Below, one piece after another: positions 12,243 through 24,184 of a stretch of 64,000 nucleotides of DNA (positions are counted from its first letter, which is position 1; each line of letters begins with the position of its first letter). The stretch comes from Saxidomus purpurata (taxonomy: Eukaryota; Mollusca; Bivalvia; Venerida; Veneridae). Location: NCBI GenBank assembly GCA_022818135.1, contig JAFMSR010000008.1, forward strand, positions 31,329,606 through 31,393,605, read 5' to 3'. The position numbers and the translations under genes are program-made. Below the pieces are notes generated by a model, which worked only from the letters and a program-made list of their open reading frames with translations, was not told where the DNA came from and made no database searches.

Positions 12243-12520
12243 ATAGTAGTTGGTGGATGTAAAATTCGTTGAAATGTATGGTTTAATGGTTGCAAGAACT
12301 TTGCTCAGTTTAGTTCAAAATATGTTATATGTTAGACTTTTAATTCCTGGGAAATGTGAAACTACAATACCGAGTGGTACTGTTATAGCTTTTTGGAGTC
12401 GTGGAGCTGTTAGATTCACCTGCAACACATTCGAACGAATTGCCATTGATAGTGCAGGCCCATTCACAAAATCAGAACGGAATAATGCCTATATTTCGGT
12501 AATTGGTGATTGATTTTTTA
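12243..12520 (+). pseudogene. Ty3/Gypsy polyprotein remnant (protease-RT linker joined to integrase core)
   Basis: One open frame first reads GLMVARTLLSLVQNMLYVRLLIPG, here spanning about 12280-12355 and resembling the linker after the protease in Ty3/Gypsy polyproteins (pattern ARxLV...VRvlNP...TIxxGT). About 20 codons later the frame passes directly to FERIAIDSAGP and ERNNAYISVIGD, the start of an integrase catalytic core with its first acidic residue in AIDSAGP. The whole reverse transcriptase and RNase H are missing, so an internal deletion joined the two parts. No LTRs are visible. The following 1 kb (to about 13600) has low-complexity frames that may be the decayed tail. Confidence 0.55.
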
Positions 12521-12888
12521 AAGCTTGTTTAAATCTATCCTATGCCGGATAAAGAGTCATCTAGCGCACGAATTTGGTGCTGATTAATGAAGCGGTATGA
12601 ATTTGTTACATGTGAAAGAGTGCTATTACAAAAGTTGGTGATTTGGTCTGACGCTATCATAAATAATGGCATGCTGGATTGAAAACGAAAATTCGTCGTC
12701 ACTAGACTGGTCCGTGGAAAATCATGGATAAATTGTGTGATGTTTTGTTCAAAATAAAGCAATCAGATACAGCTGCAGCTGTTGTTATACACGGTGAAAA
12801 TTTAATAAGATACTTTGGTGAGAAAACAGTTGAAATAGAGACTGAAACTCAAAGAGAACCAGATATGCAATTTCTTGATTAATCAGTA

Positions 12889-13595
12889 TTGGTTAATTTC
12901 AATGAAAGACAAACATCCGAAAATTACTTGTCTGAAAATAGCTCACCGGAAAGCAGTGGAAAGCTGTTTGACAATAACACAATGCAAGAAAGTTATGAGG
13001 TACTCAGTTATTTACTGAGCAAAGTCCTATGTGTGACCATAAAGAATCAAAAGAGAGTTTGTCCGATAATGGCTCATCCGAAAATAGTGAAATTACGGAT
13101 TACCAAGATTGTGGAAGTCCCAAAAAAGATCAGTTGGTGAAAGGGAATTTGTTAAATGGTCGAGATAATGTACAACGTGATAATCGTCAAGTATCCGAAA
13201 ATCCTCTATCCGAATATTATTCGTCTCATACGAGCCCTTTGTGGGAATAATTACAGTACGTCAACACAAATAAACTAAAGAAGGATTCCGGAAAATCCAA
13301 GTTTGGATACACATTCGAACATAACAAAGCAGTCTTTTGACCAGTACGAAAACATTTAGGACAAAACAAGACAAATTAAACGGAGCGCAACTCAACGGAG
13401 CAACCGAGAACAATGTACGGAGCAAGGCACACAGTTCCCGCCAAAGAAATGAACCACGAGACAAATCGTGAATATCGTAAGTGCAACGGAAGTTGGTTCT
13501 CAGCGGAGCAGACAACACAATCAACGGAGCAAGACATACAATTGACTGAGTCACGAAATGCACGTGCTATACCTGATATGTCACTTCATTTATAA
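12889..13595 (+). other. Low-complexity open frames of unknown origin
   Basis: Overlapping short frames rich in Ser, Asn, Glu, Arg and Gln follow the Gypsy remnant, for example at 13029-13250 and 13413-13595. They carry no motif I recognise. They may be the eroded 3' part of that element, but nothing proves it. Confidence 0.3.
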
Positions 13596-14039
13596 CGTTT
13601 CGGCAGGTGTAAGAAGAAGTCATATGGTTATACTAACTTCACCCCAATAATTAAGCATGCTGATAATGGATTCTGGAGAAAACAGAAATCTTAAGACAAT
13701 TATGTAGGACTGTTTTGTTGAAATTTATTTATTAAAGATTGGTAAAGGTACCAAAATAAACATGTATTTTGAAATTTCCATACTATAACAAAATGGAAAT
13801 TTCACTGTGAGGGTGAAAATAATCTTTTATTGTCACTAAATATGCATAAAATAAACTGAGAAATAAAACGTGGAGGAAATAAAAGTATTCAATGTCATTA
13901 CTTGTATTAGCAGAGTCCATTTTAATATTTGATATACCTGTATGAAAAAGACAGTGAACGAACATTTAAATATAGTTCATAAATTTCTTAATACAAAACT
14001 AGACGGAAGACTTAAAGTTTGTTTAGTTATATTGCACTG

Positions 14040-14790
14040 CTATTTGTAAATCCATAGCAGCTTTGGTTGAACATGGATATTTCATGTTGTATCGATCCAC
14101 GAGATGAACATTTGGACCAATTTTAAAAAATACCTTCCAGGGATTTAGATGTAGTCTTGTGACCTTTGTCCCTGAAATTTGACCTGACCTTCAGTAAACA
14201 AGGAACGGAAACAACTGAGAAGTTATTTCAAATTTGTCTATGGATGTAGAAATTACAGCCCAGTCATACAATAACATAACCATCCATTTCTAGTTTCAGC
14301 CTTGAGTTACCTTCAACTAGCTCTTTAACTTAAAGGTAGCCACTAGGGTGCTCTGCCTGGCAAATTTCTGTGGTATGGACGACAACTGTGTGAAGTTATT
14401 TCAAAATCAGTCGCTTGTAGAAGTTACAGCCCAGATACAGAGTACTGGTATATACATTTTTAACCCTAAATTACACTGGCCTTTAAGGTAGCTGCATGGG
14501 TGTGGAACATGACACATCATTTTGGTATGGGTAAAAAATGAGTATGAAGTTATACCAAAATCAATCTATGTAGATCTATGTGAAAGTTACAACATGAATA
14601 TGAAGTACTAGTATATAACCCTGCATTACCAGTTTTGAGCCATGATTGTGTTCTTGGCCTTCAAAAAGTAGTGGGTCTGGAGCATGACACACCCTTGTTG
14701 TAATTTGGGCATTCTCTGGGTGAAATAATTTGAAAATCGGTCCATGCATAATTAAAAAGTTACAGCCTGGACACGAAGTGTGGACGGTAA
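14040..14790 (+). repeat. Degenerate tandem repeat, about 200-bp units
   Basis: About four diverged units repeat the order GAAGTTATTTCAAAATC, then AAGTTACAGCCC, then a variable stretch and a GTGGAACATGACACA-type block. Diagnostic words recur near 14220-14260, 14385-14430, 14550-14590 and 14725-14770. The array is old, since units differ by many substitutions and small indels. Confidence 0.6.
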
Positions 14791-14799
14791 AATGACCAA

Positions 14800-16930
14800 A
14801 AACTGTTTCTAAAAATGTACAAGCATTTAATACATGTATAATGCAATCTGTGAAATACTGTGTTCATTTGTAACACCTGTGAAATACTCTGTTGTTGTAA
14901 CATGATATTGCTTACTCTGAGATTATCATGAGGCTGTAACATTTTCCGAGTTTTATGTAACATGCACAGTTATGAATGACTTGCCTTGCTGATAAGCCCT
15001 TGCTGAAATCCAGCAACCTGACTAGACAATTATGTAAGACTGATACGAGGTTTTTATCTGTATTCTACATAAACCGTATTCAGTGAGCACTGCTCAAGTC
15101 TCGTATCCAGGTCCAAGAAACTCAGAATCTCTGTTAAAATAAGTAATTATAAAATGCATTTATACAACCGTTTAGCTTAATAGATTGACTGATATCAGTC
15201 TGTGCCATACAGCTAACATTAAAGGAACACTTATCCTTTTCCGATGGTGCACTTTCCTCAGGCCTTGGGTCTTCAAGAAGAAACTGATCTAGACAGTTCA
15301 CATCAGTTAAGCGGTGGAGTTTGGATTTGTTGTCTATGAGGATATTACATTCCGAAGACCAAGTACCAAGAAGATTCCTGGATTTCACCAGTTCAAGGGC
15401 TTTACATAAGAGGTGACTGCGTCTTCTGGTGAGATTTCGTTGACATATATGTTTGCATGTCCGTTATTTTTCAGAGATGACCGCCTGAGATAAAGCTTTT
15501 GCCGTGGGCGATATGAAGTACACCTCATGATTATATCTCTGGGTTTTTCAACATTATACTGTTTAGACTTTCATAAGTTCACCCGATGAGAAATCCCGAC
15601 CGGAATAATAAATAATCTCAATGAAGAAACTTAAAAACCAGGTATTAGTTTTAATTTTTCGCGCATATGGACACGTCACAACACCGAGAAGAAATCTAAC
15701 CTATCGTTTAAATTCTAGCAAATAAAGAAAAGCAGAAAAAGTAATAATATCTTTAAAAACCCATACTTTCTCGTATCCGATTATAGTTTTAGTATCTTTT
15801 TGTTTCTCTGCCGCTTTGCCGATGGTGCGCCAATTTTCTCCAATCAAACTGTATACCGGCAGACGTTTTTCAATGACACAGAGAGGAACATCATGAATTA
15901 ACATAAAGTATCCATGACACGGAAGGGAACTTGTGGTTTGTATTTTATCTATATAAAGACTGTGATAAATATAGTTTACGTGTAAATGCATGTGTTTTTT
16001 CACTTACCAGCCAACAAACACTTGCACAACCCTTACATAATTAAGTTGGACATGGAACAGCCTCACTCTATTATGTTAAATTTAAGTTACAACCATTCTC
16101 ATTTCGTCACATACATCACGGTACTAAATTGCAAAAGGTTTTCCACCTATGGGTGAGGGTCTAGTAAAACATTTTCTGTGGGACATTGTCTTATAGCAGA
16201 GTAATAACTCTAGTTGTTCTCGTTTTGATGAATAATCTCCCTTTGTAACACTATTGCTTAAAAGTATAAATACCAACTTTTAGATTGTATAAAAACATCC
16301 TAGGTCATTACGGTTCCCTAATGGATGAAATATTCCCCTTTTTTATTTTTGTTTGAATTTCTTTCATTCTTTGAATTTGCATACAGTAATTGGGGGACAT
16401 TGATATAAACCGAATTCGATCTTGCTATATCTATATAACAATACACAGAGAACCTCCTCTAGCTTTTTTAAAGCTAATCCTGTACTTTACAACTGGACAA
16501 GAATCAATTATTTACCATTTTCATAAAAAAACGTTCATTGACACCGGATATAGATATGTGATGTAACATGATCTTGTCTACTTTGTTTTCACTTTACTTT
16601 ATGCCAGTTCTAACAGCGAAGATCTATGAGTGAAAGGCAACATTCGCTCTGCTGAAATTTGTCTCATGTTATAGGTGTTTACATTGAGTTTCTGACAGAT
16701 AAAAGCTAGTTAGGTAAAAGCTATGTAGTCTGAATACTCGTATCTTTTGCCTTTCATTTCTTCCCGAAGAAAAAAAACTTATTATTATATTAAAAAAGGG
16801 TTTGGGGAGAAAAAAAGTACGCAAGATTTGATTTGTGTGCAGAATTTGAAATGACAATATCTGTCTAATTTAACTGGTGTCATCGAAAAGTGTTTTCACA
16901 GTAAGTCATCCTTATATATTCCACTCTATT
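14800..16930. other. No gene recognised
   Basis: Short minus-strand frames at 15134-15388 (84 codons) and 15701-16003 (100 codons) show no domain or convincing splice sites. The rest is AT-rich sequence up to the start of the LINE. Confidence 0.4.
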
Positions 16931-16938
16931 TCAAGTAA

Positions 16939-18542
16939 TATAGACAAACGCAAAACGCCAGTGCCATCGGCAATAAGTACACCTTGCCCATAGAATCCCA
17001 ACAAAAAAGTGCCAATGACAATAAGCGCACTAGGAATACAGAGACTCAAACCACAAGTGCCAATGACAATAAGTGCACAAGGTCCATAGGAACCCAAACA
17101 GAAGTGGTAACTAATAATGCATCCACACAATATGTTAGTGAGAGTAGAATAGGTAGTACACAAACAAATGAAATAGAGAAGAAATATATAGAAATACAAA
17201 CATTAACACCCATAGAAATTAATGCCACCCCCCAAAATGATAGGAAAAATACAAAAACAACATCACCCATACAACTAAAAAATAAATTTCAAATTTTAGA
17301 GGAGGGAGGGGAAAAAACTTTGGGAATACAAAAAGATACAAAAACTATCCCCACCCCAACCCCCCATACCACACAAAAACAGGCCAAATCACCAAAAGTA
17401 GGTAACAAAGAAAAATCGCCAAAATGGACCGATATGGTTATAAAAGGGGTTCAAGGGGGGCTTAGCACACAGAAACTGTTAGAAATAGAAAAAAAATTAA
17501 AACAACAATTCGGGGGGGGGGTGACAAAATTAAAAACATGGAAAGCAACAAAGGAATTTTATATTTCAAGGCTAGGTCCGATTTTGAAACAAAGATCAAA
17601 GATTTTAGGTTTGGAAGACATGAGCTTAAAATTGAAAACAAAAAAGCCCCAACCCCCAAAATATCAGACATAAGTATGGGAGTCCTAGAGGTGCCAAAAA
17701 ACCAAAGCACCGAACAATTCAAAAATAATCTCATGAAAAACAACAAAATCATTGCCACTGTACGGCAAAAAGAAATCAATAATAAGGGAAAAAGGGAAAA
17801 AACAAATCAGATCATTTTAACTTTTACTTGTTCAGAAATGCCAATAGAATTAGTGGGTTCAAATGAATTAGTTAAACCAACGACATTAAGTATCATAAGA
17901 TGTAGTAAGTGCCAAGCCCCAGGGCACAAAACACGACAATGTCGAAATAAAACCAAATGCCCGAAATGTACCGGCAACCATGAACTATCAATGTGCCAGG
18001 CTCAAATACTTAAATGCATCAATTGTTCGGGTAATCACTGGGGTTCAAGCAAAACTTGCCCCGTGTACAGAAAGTACGTATCAAAGATAAATGATACAAA
18101 CAATAAGATAACAAAGGAATATGAAACAAAGTGTGCCAAGATAAAGCACACTCCTCAAGATAAAATACCCCCTCCTATTGTCACCCCCACCCCAATTACA
18201 ACAGAAACCAAAGACAAAACCCAAAAATCTGACCCCAAAATTACAACACCCAAAAATATACCTAGTACTAAGGATATAATTAAAGTAAAACAAGAAAGGT
18301 GTGCTAACCCCTTACCCTCACCTCATAGCAAAATTAAAAGAGAACCTTCTTGGGGAGGGAATTATGGGTACCAACCAAGACACCAGGCAGGCCCAATGTA
18401 CTACAGATTTCAAGGGGGACTTAACCCAGTACCAACACTAAGGAGAATTACTAACACAAATCACCCACACCCACACATTCTCTACCCAGGACCAAATGGA
18501 CAAATGAAAATACATTGTCCACTAAACTTATGTAGAACTTAG
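16939..18542 (+). pseudogene. LINE ORF1, zinc-knuckle nucleic-acid-binding protein, frame-broken
   Basis: ORF1 products of I-type LINEs bind their own RNA and act as chaperones. The first part (to 17521) is Thr/Asn/Lys-rich and starts with three 16-residue repeats. The second part (17522-18542) contains a pre-knuckle domain and three motifs: CX2CX4HX4C (from 17901), CX2CX3HX4C and CX2CX3HX6C (ending about 18059), then a Pro/Thr-rich tail. The reading frame changes at a run of ten G (17512-17521). Read from the G run in the second frame, the protein continues without a stop, so one base gained or lost there explains the break. No ATG is present in the early frame; the true start is unclear. 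Confidence 0.8.
16960..17103 (+). repeat. 48-bp in-frame tandem repeat in LINE ORF1
   Basis: Three units start at 16960, 17008 and 17056, each beginning AGTGCC and encoding 16 residues of the type SANDNK-TR---TQT. The period is a multiple of three, so the repeat keeps the reading frame. Confidence 0.85.
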
Positions 18543-18585
18543 GCTAAAACACCGATAACACAAAACAACTCCGAATAAACCATTA

Positions 18586-21500
18586 ATGGATCACAAAACA
18601 GCTGAGGTAATTACTGAGTCCACCAGATCCTGCCTCAGCATCATTTCATGGAATATTCGGGGTATGAGATCAGAATCGTACACTAAATGTAATGAATTAC
18701 AAAATTTTCTCATAGATAAAACAAAACCAATAGATGTTATTTGTCTACAGGAAACCCATTTGGCAGAAAAACATAATCCTTTCAAATTCAAGGATTACCA
18801 AAAACCCGTAATGTTTCATAACAAAGAAACCCCCACCTCAGGATGGTTATGCATATATGTCCGCAACGGTCTATCATACATAACCAAAAATACTGATTAC
18901 AATAATGTTAATCAAAATATTGCAATAGAAATCATTGGCAAAGATAATAACATTTCGATTTATAATTACTATACAAATAGCAAAGAAAACAACAACATTA
19001 ATGTTTTTAGGAATACCTTCAAAAATTTAGGACAGTCAAATGTAACAGTAGGAGACTTCAATTTAAAACATCCACTTTGGAACCCCGAAAATGACTTTAG
19101 GCGCGATGCTGGGGCAGAGGATCTGATAGACTTTATGAACGAGTCAGATCTAAATTGCATAAACGATGGTCAATGCACCCGTCTCGCCGAGCAGGCAAAC
19201 CACACAGATTCAGCCCTGGATCTGTCTATAGTCTCCGCAGGTCTGCACCCTAGGGCAACGTTCCTTGTAGTCGACAACAGCTTCAGTAGTGATCATCTTC
19301 CAATAATCACAATAATAGAAACTCCAATAAGATTTGAAAATGTAATGATAACTGAAAAATGGCTGATAGACAAGGCATCCACGCCCAGTGGATGGAATTT
19401 CATCATTTATGCATGGTAGAATTAAATTACAAGATTAAGAATCAAACAGTAGAGGAAACTTTCAAAGAATTTCTAGATAAACTTAATGGTATTTTAGAAA
19501 AAACAATTCCAAAGTCTAAACCCAAAAATATCAAAACTAGAATCAAGAAAGTATGGTGGACACAGGAATGCCACGAAGCCATAAGAAGCAGAGAAATTAG
19601 ACGTAAAATTCATAAAAGGGAAAAAACTCCCATAACTCTCATTTTATTCAAAATGGCCCGAGCAAGAGCAGTAAGAGTAGTTAAAAAGGCAAAGCAGGAC
19701 AGTTGGCGCAAATTCTGCTCAACTATCACATGTAATACATCATCTAAGGAAGTTTGGAATTTTGTAAATAAAGTTAAAGGCAGTGTACCAAAGAGCAATC
19801 CAGTCTTTAAGATAGGCCAACAAAATATTACAGAACCAAAAGAAAAAGCTAACGCATTAGTCAAACAATATGCCGAAGCTAGCAGTAATAAAGGGTACAC
19901 TAGAGAATTTTTATTACACAAAAGGAATATAAACAGAGCAGTAAATGAACATATCAATGATAGGAACAATGATAACTCACAAGAATATAACCAAGAATTT
20001 ACTATATTTGAATTTAATAAAGCTTTGTCGAACTGCAAGGACGGTGCACCGGGAGAAGACCTGATTCATTACAAAATACTCAAAAAATTACCACAGGAAA
20101 GCAGGAATACACTTCTTCAAATCTTTAACCAATCATGGGTAGAGGGCACCACGCCAGAAAGCTGGAATCATGCAGTTATCATACCATTACTAAAACCTAA
20201 TAAAGACAAAAATGAACCTGCTTCTTATAGACCGATTTCTTTAACTTCAACATTTCCAAAACTAATGCAAAAAATGATTAAACCGAGACTGTGCACATAT
20301 TTAGAAAAGAACAATCTTATGTCCAAATACCAGTCCGGATGCAGGTCGCATCACTCATGCGACGATAACATCACTAGATTAGAGTCCGATTGCAAGAAAG
20401 CACAGGCAGAACACAAATATCTTATAGCTATATTTTTAGATCTGAGTAATGCATTTGATAAAATGTGGAACGGAGGAGCACTCATGCAACTCCTAAATTC
20501 TGGCATTCAAGGGCGCATGATAAAATGGTTAAGGTGCTTTTTACAAAACAGACAGATTAAGGTAAAATATAATGGAGCTCTCTCAGAGGTAGTGGAAACA
20601 GTGAATGGATGCCCCCAGGGAGCGGTATTGTCTCCCATAATTTTCAGTTTAATGATGAATACTTTCGAAGAACAAATTAAAAACCTTAATACGCAACACC
20701 CAACTATAAATGCTCAAATATCCCAATTTGTGGATGATTCAGCAACATGGCTAACCTCAAACAGTCCGGTGCAGGCAGTGAAAAAACCCAAACTGTTTTG
20801 AACGAAATAGAAAAATGGAGCAATTCATGGGGATTCATCATTAACCCGACTAAAACTCAAGTTTTATTAATACACAGACAGGCCGTAAAACCTCCGGAAA
20901 GAGCCACCAACTTTCCGAAATTAACATTATGTGGAACGAACCTCACATATAATGAGCATGCAAAATTTCTAGGGATGTATTTTGACAAAACCTTATCATG
21001 GAAAATGCACGTAGAATACATGTCGAAAAGATGTCTTAGAGACTTAAATATCATAAGAGCAGTAAAAGGGAAATCGTGGGGCACAGACAAAAAATGCCTT
21101 CTCAATATCTATAAGGCCCTCATCTTAAGCAAAATCAACTATGGCAGCATAGTTTATGCCTCCGCTAAAGATTCACAACTAAAAACAGTTCAAAGACTAC
21201 AAAACAGGGCACTAAAAACCATTATAGGATGTCCGAGGCACACCCCCACCCTCCCTCTACATACCGAGACTGCTATGATTCCACTGCCTCTGCAGAGAGA
21301 ACTTCAAGCTCTAAAATACTGGGCCAGAAGCTCCAGACTGGGCCCGAACTTACCAATCAACGATGAAATTTGTGACCAACCAGCATATTTTTATAAGACA
21401 AAGAGTAATAAAAATTTAAAGAAACCTTATTCACAAAGCATTAGGACATTAATCACAGAATACGGCCTAAGCGAAACCCAAATTCAAGAACCGTGCTACG

Positions 21501-22492
21501 AACAACTTATCAATATTGAAATGCCTAAGATTAACCTAGATTTAGTAGGGAAAATTAACAAAGCAGAAGATAATGAAAGAAACAAAATTATTGCAAATTT
21601 AAACATTATTAGACACTTTAGAGACTTTACTCAAATTTATACAGATGGTAGTAAAGACCCGTCCAAACAAATAGCAGGGGCGGGTATAGTAGTTATAGCA
21701 GAAGACGGCACAATTCTACATAACAAGAGTCTGAAGCTTAACCATCAAACTTCAATATTTACATGTGAATTAGCAGCAATAGATTATGCAATAACTTATT
21801 GCAAAGAAAACTATATTTCAAAAGCAGTCATTATTAGCGATAGTCTGAGTTCTTTATTAGCAATAAAATCAGGTCAGTCTCATAGGCAAGAAATGATTTA
21901 CAGTATTTTAAAGTCCGTTACAGCCATAAAGCATAGAGGGGACGAAATTCAATTAATGTGGGTACCGAGTCATGTGGGCATAAACGGAAATGAATTAGCA
22001 GACGACAAAGCAAAATTCGGCAGCACTTCCGGTACAGAAATTCCTATTAAGCTCAGTGTACCGGAAGTCTACAGCATCATAAAAGATAAAGTAAAACAAA
22101 AATATCTACAGCAATGGGAAACTTACTGCTCAACACATAACATAGAAATTAGTATTAAACCGCCTAGTAAATTACAAACGTACCATCATGATAGAAAAAT
22201 AGACACAATGTATACTAGACTTAAACTTAAAAGTAGCTATCTTAAAGGGGACCGATACATAGAAGACAAAAACTGCCAACACTGTAACGAAATAGAAAAT
22301 TTTGGCCATCTACTGTTTCACTGCCCATTATATTCGGAAGAAAGGAAAATATTTGAAACAAAACTTCTGAAATTAGAATTAATAACCATTACGGAAAAAA
22401 CTCTGTTAGATCCACCAAAAGAAATAGCACAAGATATTCGCCTGGCCGTATTCGAATTTATCAAAAATATAGGATACAATGAAAAAATATAG
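18586..22492 (+). pseudogene. LINE ORF2: endonuclease, reverse transcriptase, RNase H; two frame breaks
   Basis: The start ATG at 18586 lies 43 bp after the ORF1 stop. Endonuclease motifs are SIISWNIRGM, CLQETHL, VGDFNLKHPLW and SSDHLPI (18630-19310). Reverse transcriptase motifs are PASYRPISLTS, LIAIFLDLSNAFD, NGCPQGAVLSP and the catalytic FVDDS at 20727-20741, where YADD or FADD is usual. RNase H shows YTDGSK (21638-21655), CELAA, SDSLSS and WVPSHVGINGNELAD. The end has CX2CX8HX4C (CQHC...HLLFHC). The frame shifts at about 19370-19385 and again at about 20779-20788 next to an A6/C3 tract; either side of each break the domain homology continues, so each is a one-base change. Confidence 0.88.
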
Positions 22493-24184
22493 ATTAGGAC
22501 TGATTACATAATGGACTGCTCGGCAAAACACCAGAACAAACATACACACTACTGAAAACACAAACGTCATAGGTGACTTTTACGGAGTGTTAATGCCGCC
22601 CGGCAAGCACTCGAACCCACACACCCACATGGTCGTACCAAAAGACCAAGGGGAAGTATGATCTAGTACACGGACTGCGCAAGTGTAGATCGACTAAAAA
22701 CCGTATCTTACCCTTTATTTGGGACTCCCACCTTAACGAAATAATGCGTAACTCGCAATGGGGGAAAAACGGTACTTGGACTCTGCAGGAGCATGGTACG
22801 CGGAATGCATGGTGCTAGCCCTGAGCTCTATGACCCTATATACAGTACACAGCACACAACTCACACAACTCTATATTTGATAAAAGTACATAGGGGTAGA
22901 TATGGCAAGTCTATTATAGATTGTAGATATGTTATTTCGTAGATTAGATTAGAATAGACAAGCCAGTATCGCATTTTAGTGACATAAAACAAATATTTCC
23001 ACACTAAGAAACCCCTAACACACTCTCTGTAAACCAGGGGTGTCCTGTAATTTACCTTTAAGTAGTTTAGTATACTTTATTATACATGTATATATGTTAA
23101 CAAGAATGAGCTTCCGGTACAGAAAGGTCAATGACATCAAACCCCCACCTCAGGTGAATCTTTTAGACAAAACACATATCTAAAACACTGAATTCATATA
23201 CCTCCGGAAAAAATGAAAATTTTATATAAAAAAACTTTAGAACTAGATAAGGGCTACCCAACACCCTAGCCATAACTATAAAGCACGATTTAGTAAAGAT
23301 TTGAAATGAAAATAGAAAAGATTGAAAAAATTAGACAATTTTATTACAGATAATTTATTCCGCGATTTTCCAAAATTTTGTAGCATAAAAGACAATTTAT
23401 AAAGGATACAAAACATTGAAAGGCTATATTTCGACCAAATTATATTTAGAATAACACGGACCAAAGATATAACAGAAAAAAACGTAAGAAAAAAGCTTTA
23501 TTTAAACAAAATCGGCAAAAAATCCTTTTTTCTCTATATAAATATATAAAAAACACATGTATAAAAATACCTACCACGTGACAAACCCGGTATAAAGCCG
23601 AGCTAAGGCCAAAAAACGGATAGTAAATAAACAAATCAAACCGCGATTTACAAACACAGCGGACCAATCAGGAACGGGCTATCTCAAAGGCCCACGACAG
23701 AGCTTTGTAAACAACGCTATACCAGCAAGCTTATTACTTAAAATATAAAGTTGAATGCCATAATCACATAAAAGTACTATATATAGACAACAAATACATC
23801 TGTACAACTTGACATGTGACGGAAGCTCAGTAGAGTAGATAGTTATTAGTCAATTCATAGAAATATGTAAAATTAACACATTTTTACTTTTCAGCGGTTC
23901 TAGTGCCTGAGTAAGAAATTTAATACCTACTGAGGAAAAACTAGTGTCTGTGGCAATATACCATTATAAACCACGCATATACAAACCCCTGGTGATTACA
24001 AAAACAAACATATAACTAATAAATGTCCAAAATAATCACCAGGACAATGACTGGAAAAACGTAGGAAATAGTTACAATCACAATTCATGACTGCTTAAGC
24101 AAGAAAACGCATACTTAATGCCCATACAAAGAGTCATAACTAAACAAAAACAGTGATTGATCCTACAACTAGTTACCCCAGACA
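22493..24184. other. LINE 3' UTR and flanking A-rich sequence
   Basis: The + strand stays A-rich after the LINE stop, and the first several hundred bases (to about 22860) look like its 3' UTR. Short minus-strand frames at 23276-23667 are shadows of the A-rich strand. No gene is visible. Confidence 0.45.

Larger units (their letters stand above)
16939..23100 (+). mobile_element. I-group non-LTR retrotransposon (LINE), nearly full length
   Basis: Two consecutive coding regions are recognisable: ORF1 with three zinc knuckles (16939-18542) and ORF2 with AP-endonuclease, reverse transcriptase, RNase H and a terminal Cys/His motif (18586-22492). Endonuclease plus RNase H plus zinc-knuckle ORF1 is typical of the I superfamily (I, Nimb and relatives); Nimb-like is my guess. 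The coding strand is strongly A-rich. The 5' end is uncertain because the ORF1 frame is open from a stop at 16936 without an early ATG, so it may be truncated. The 3' UTR runs at least to about 22860 and perhaps 23100; I could not find its exact end or a target duplication. Three single-base frame breaks make it inactive as written. Confidence 0.85.
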
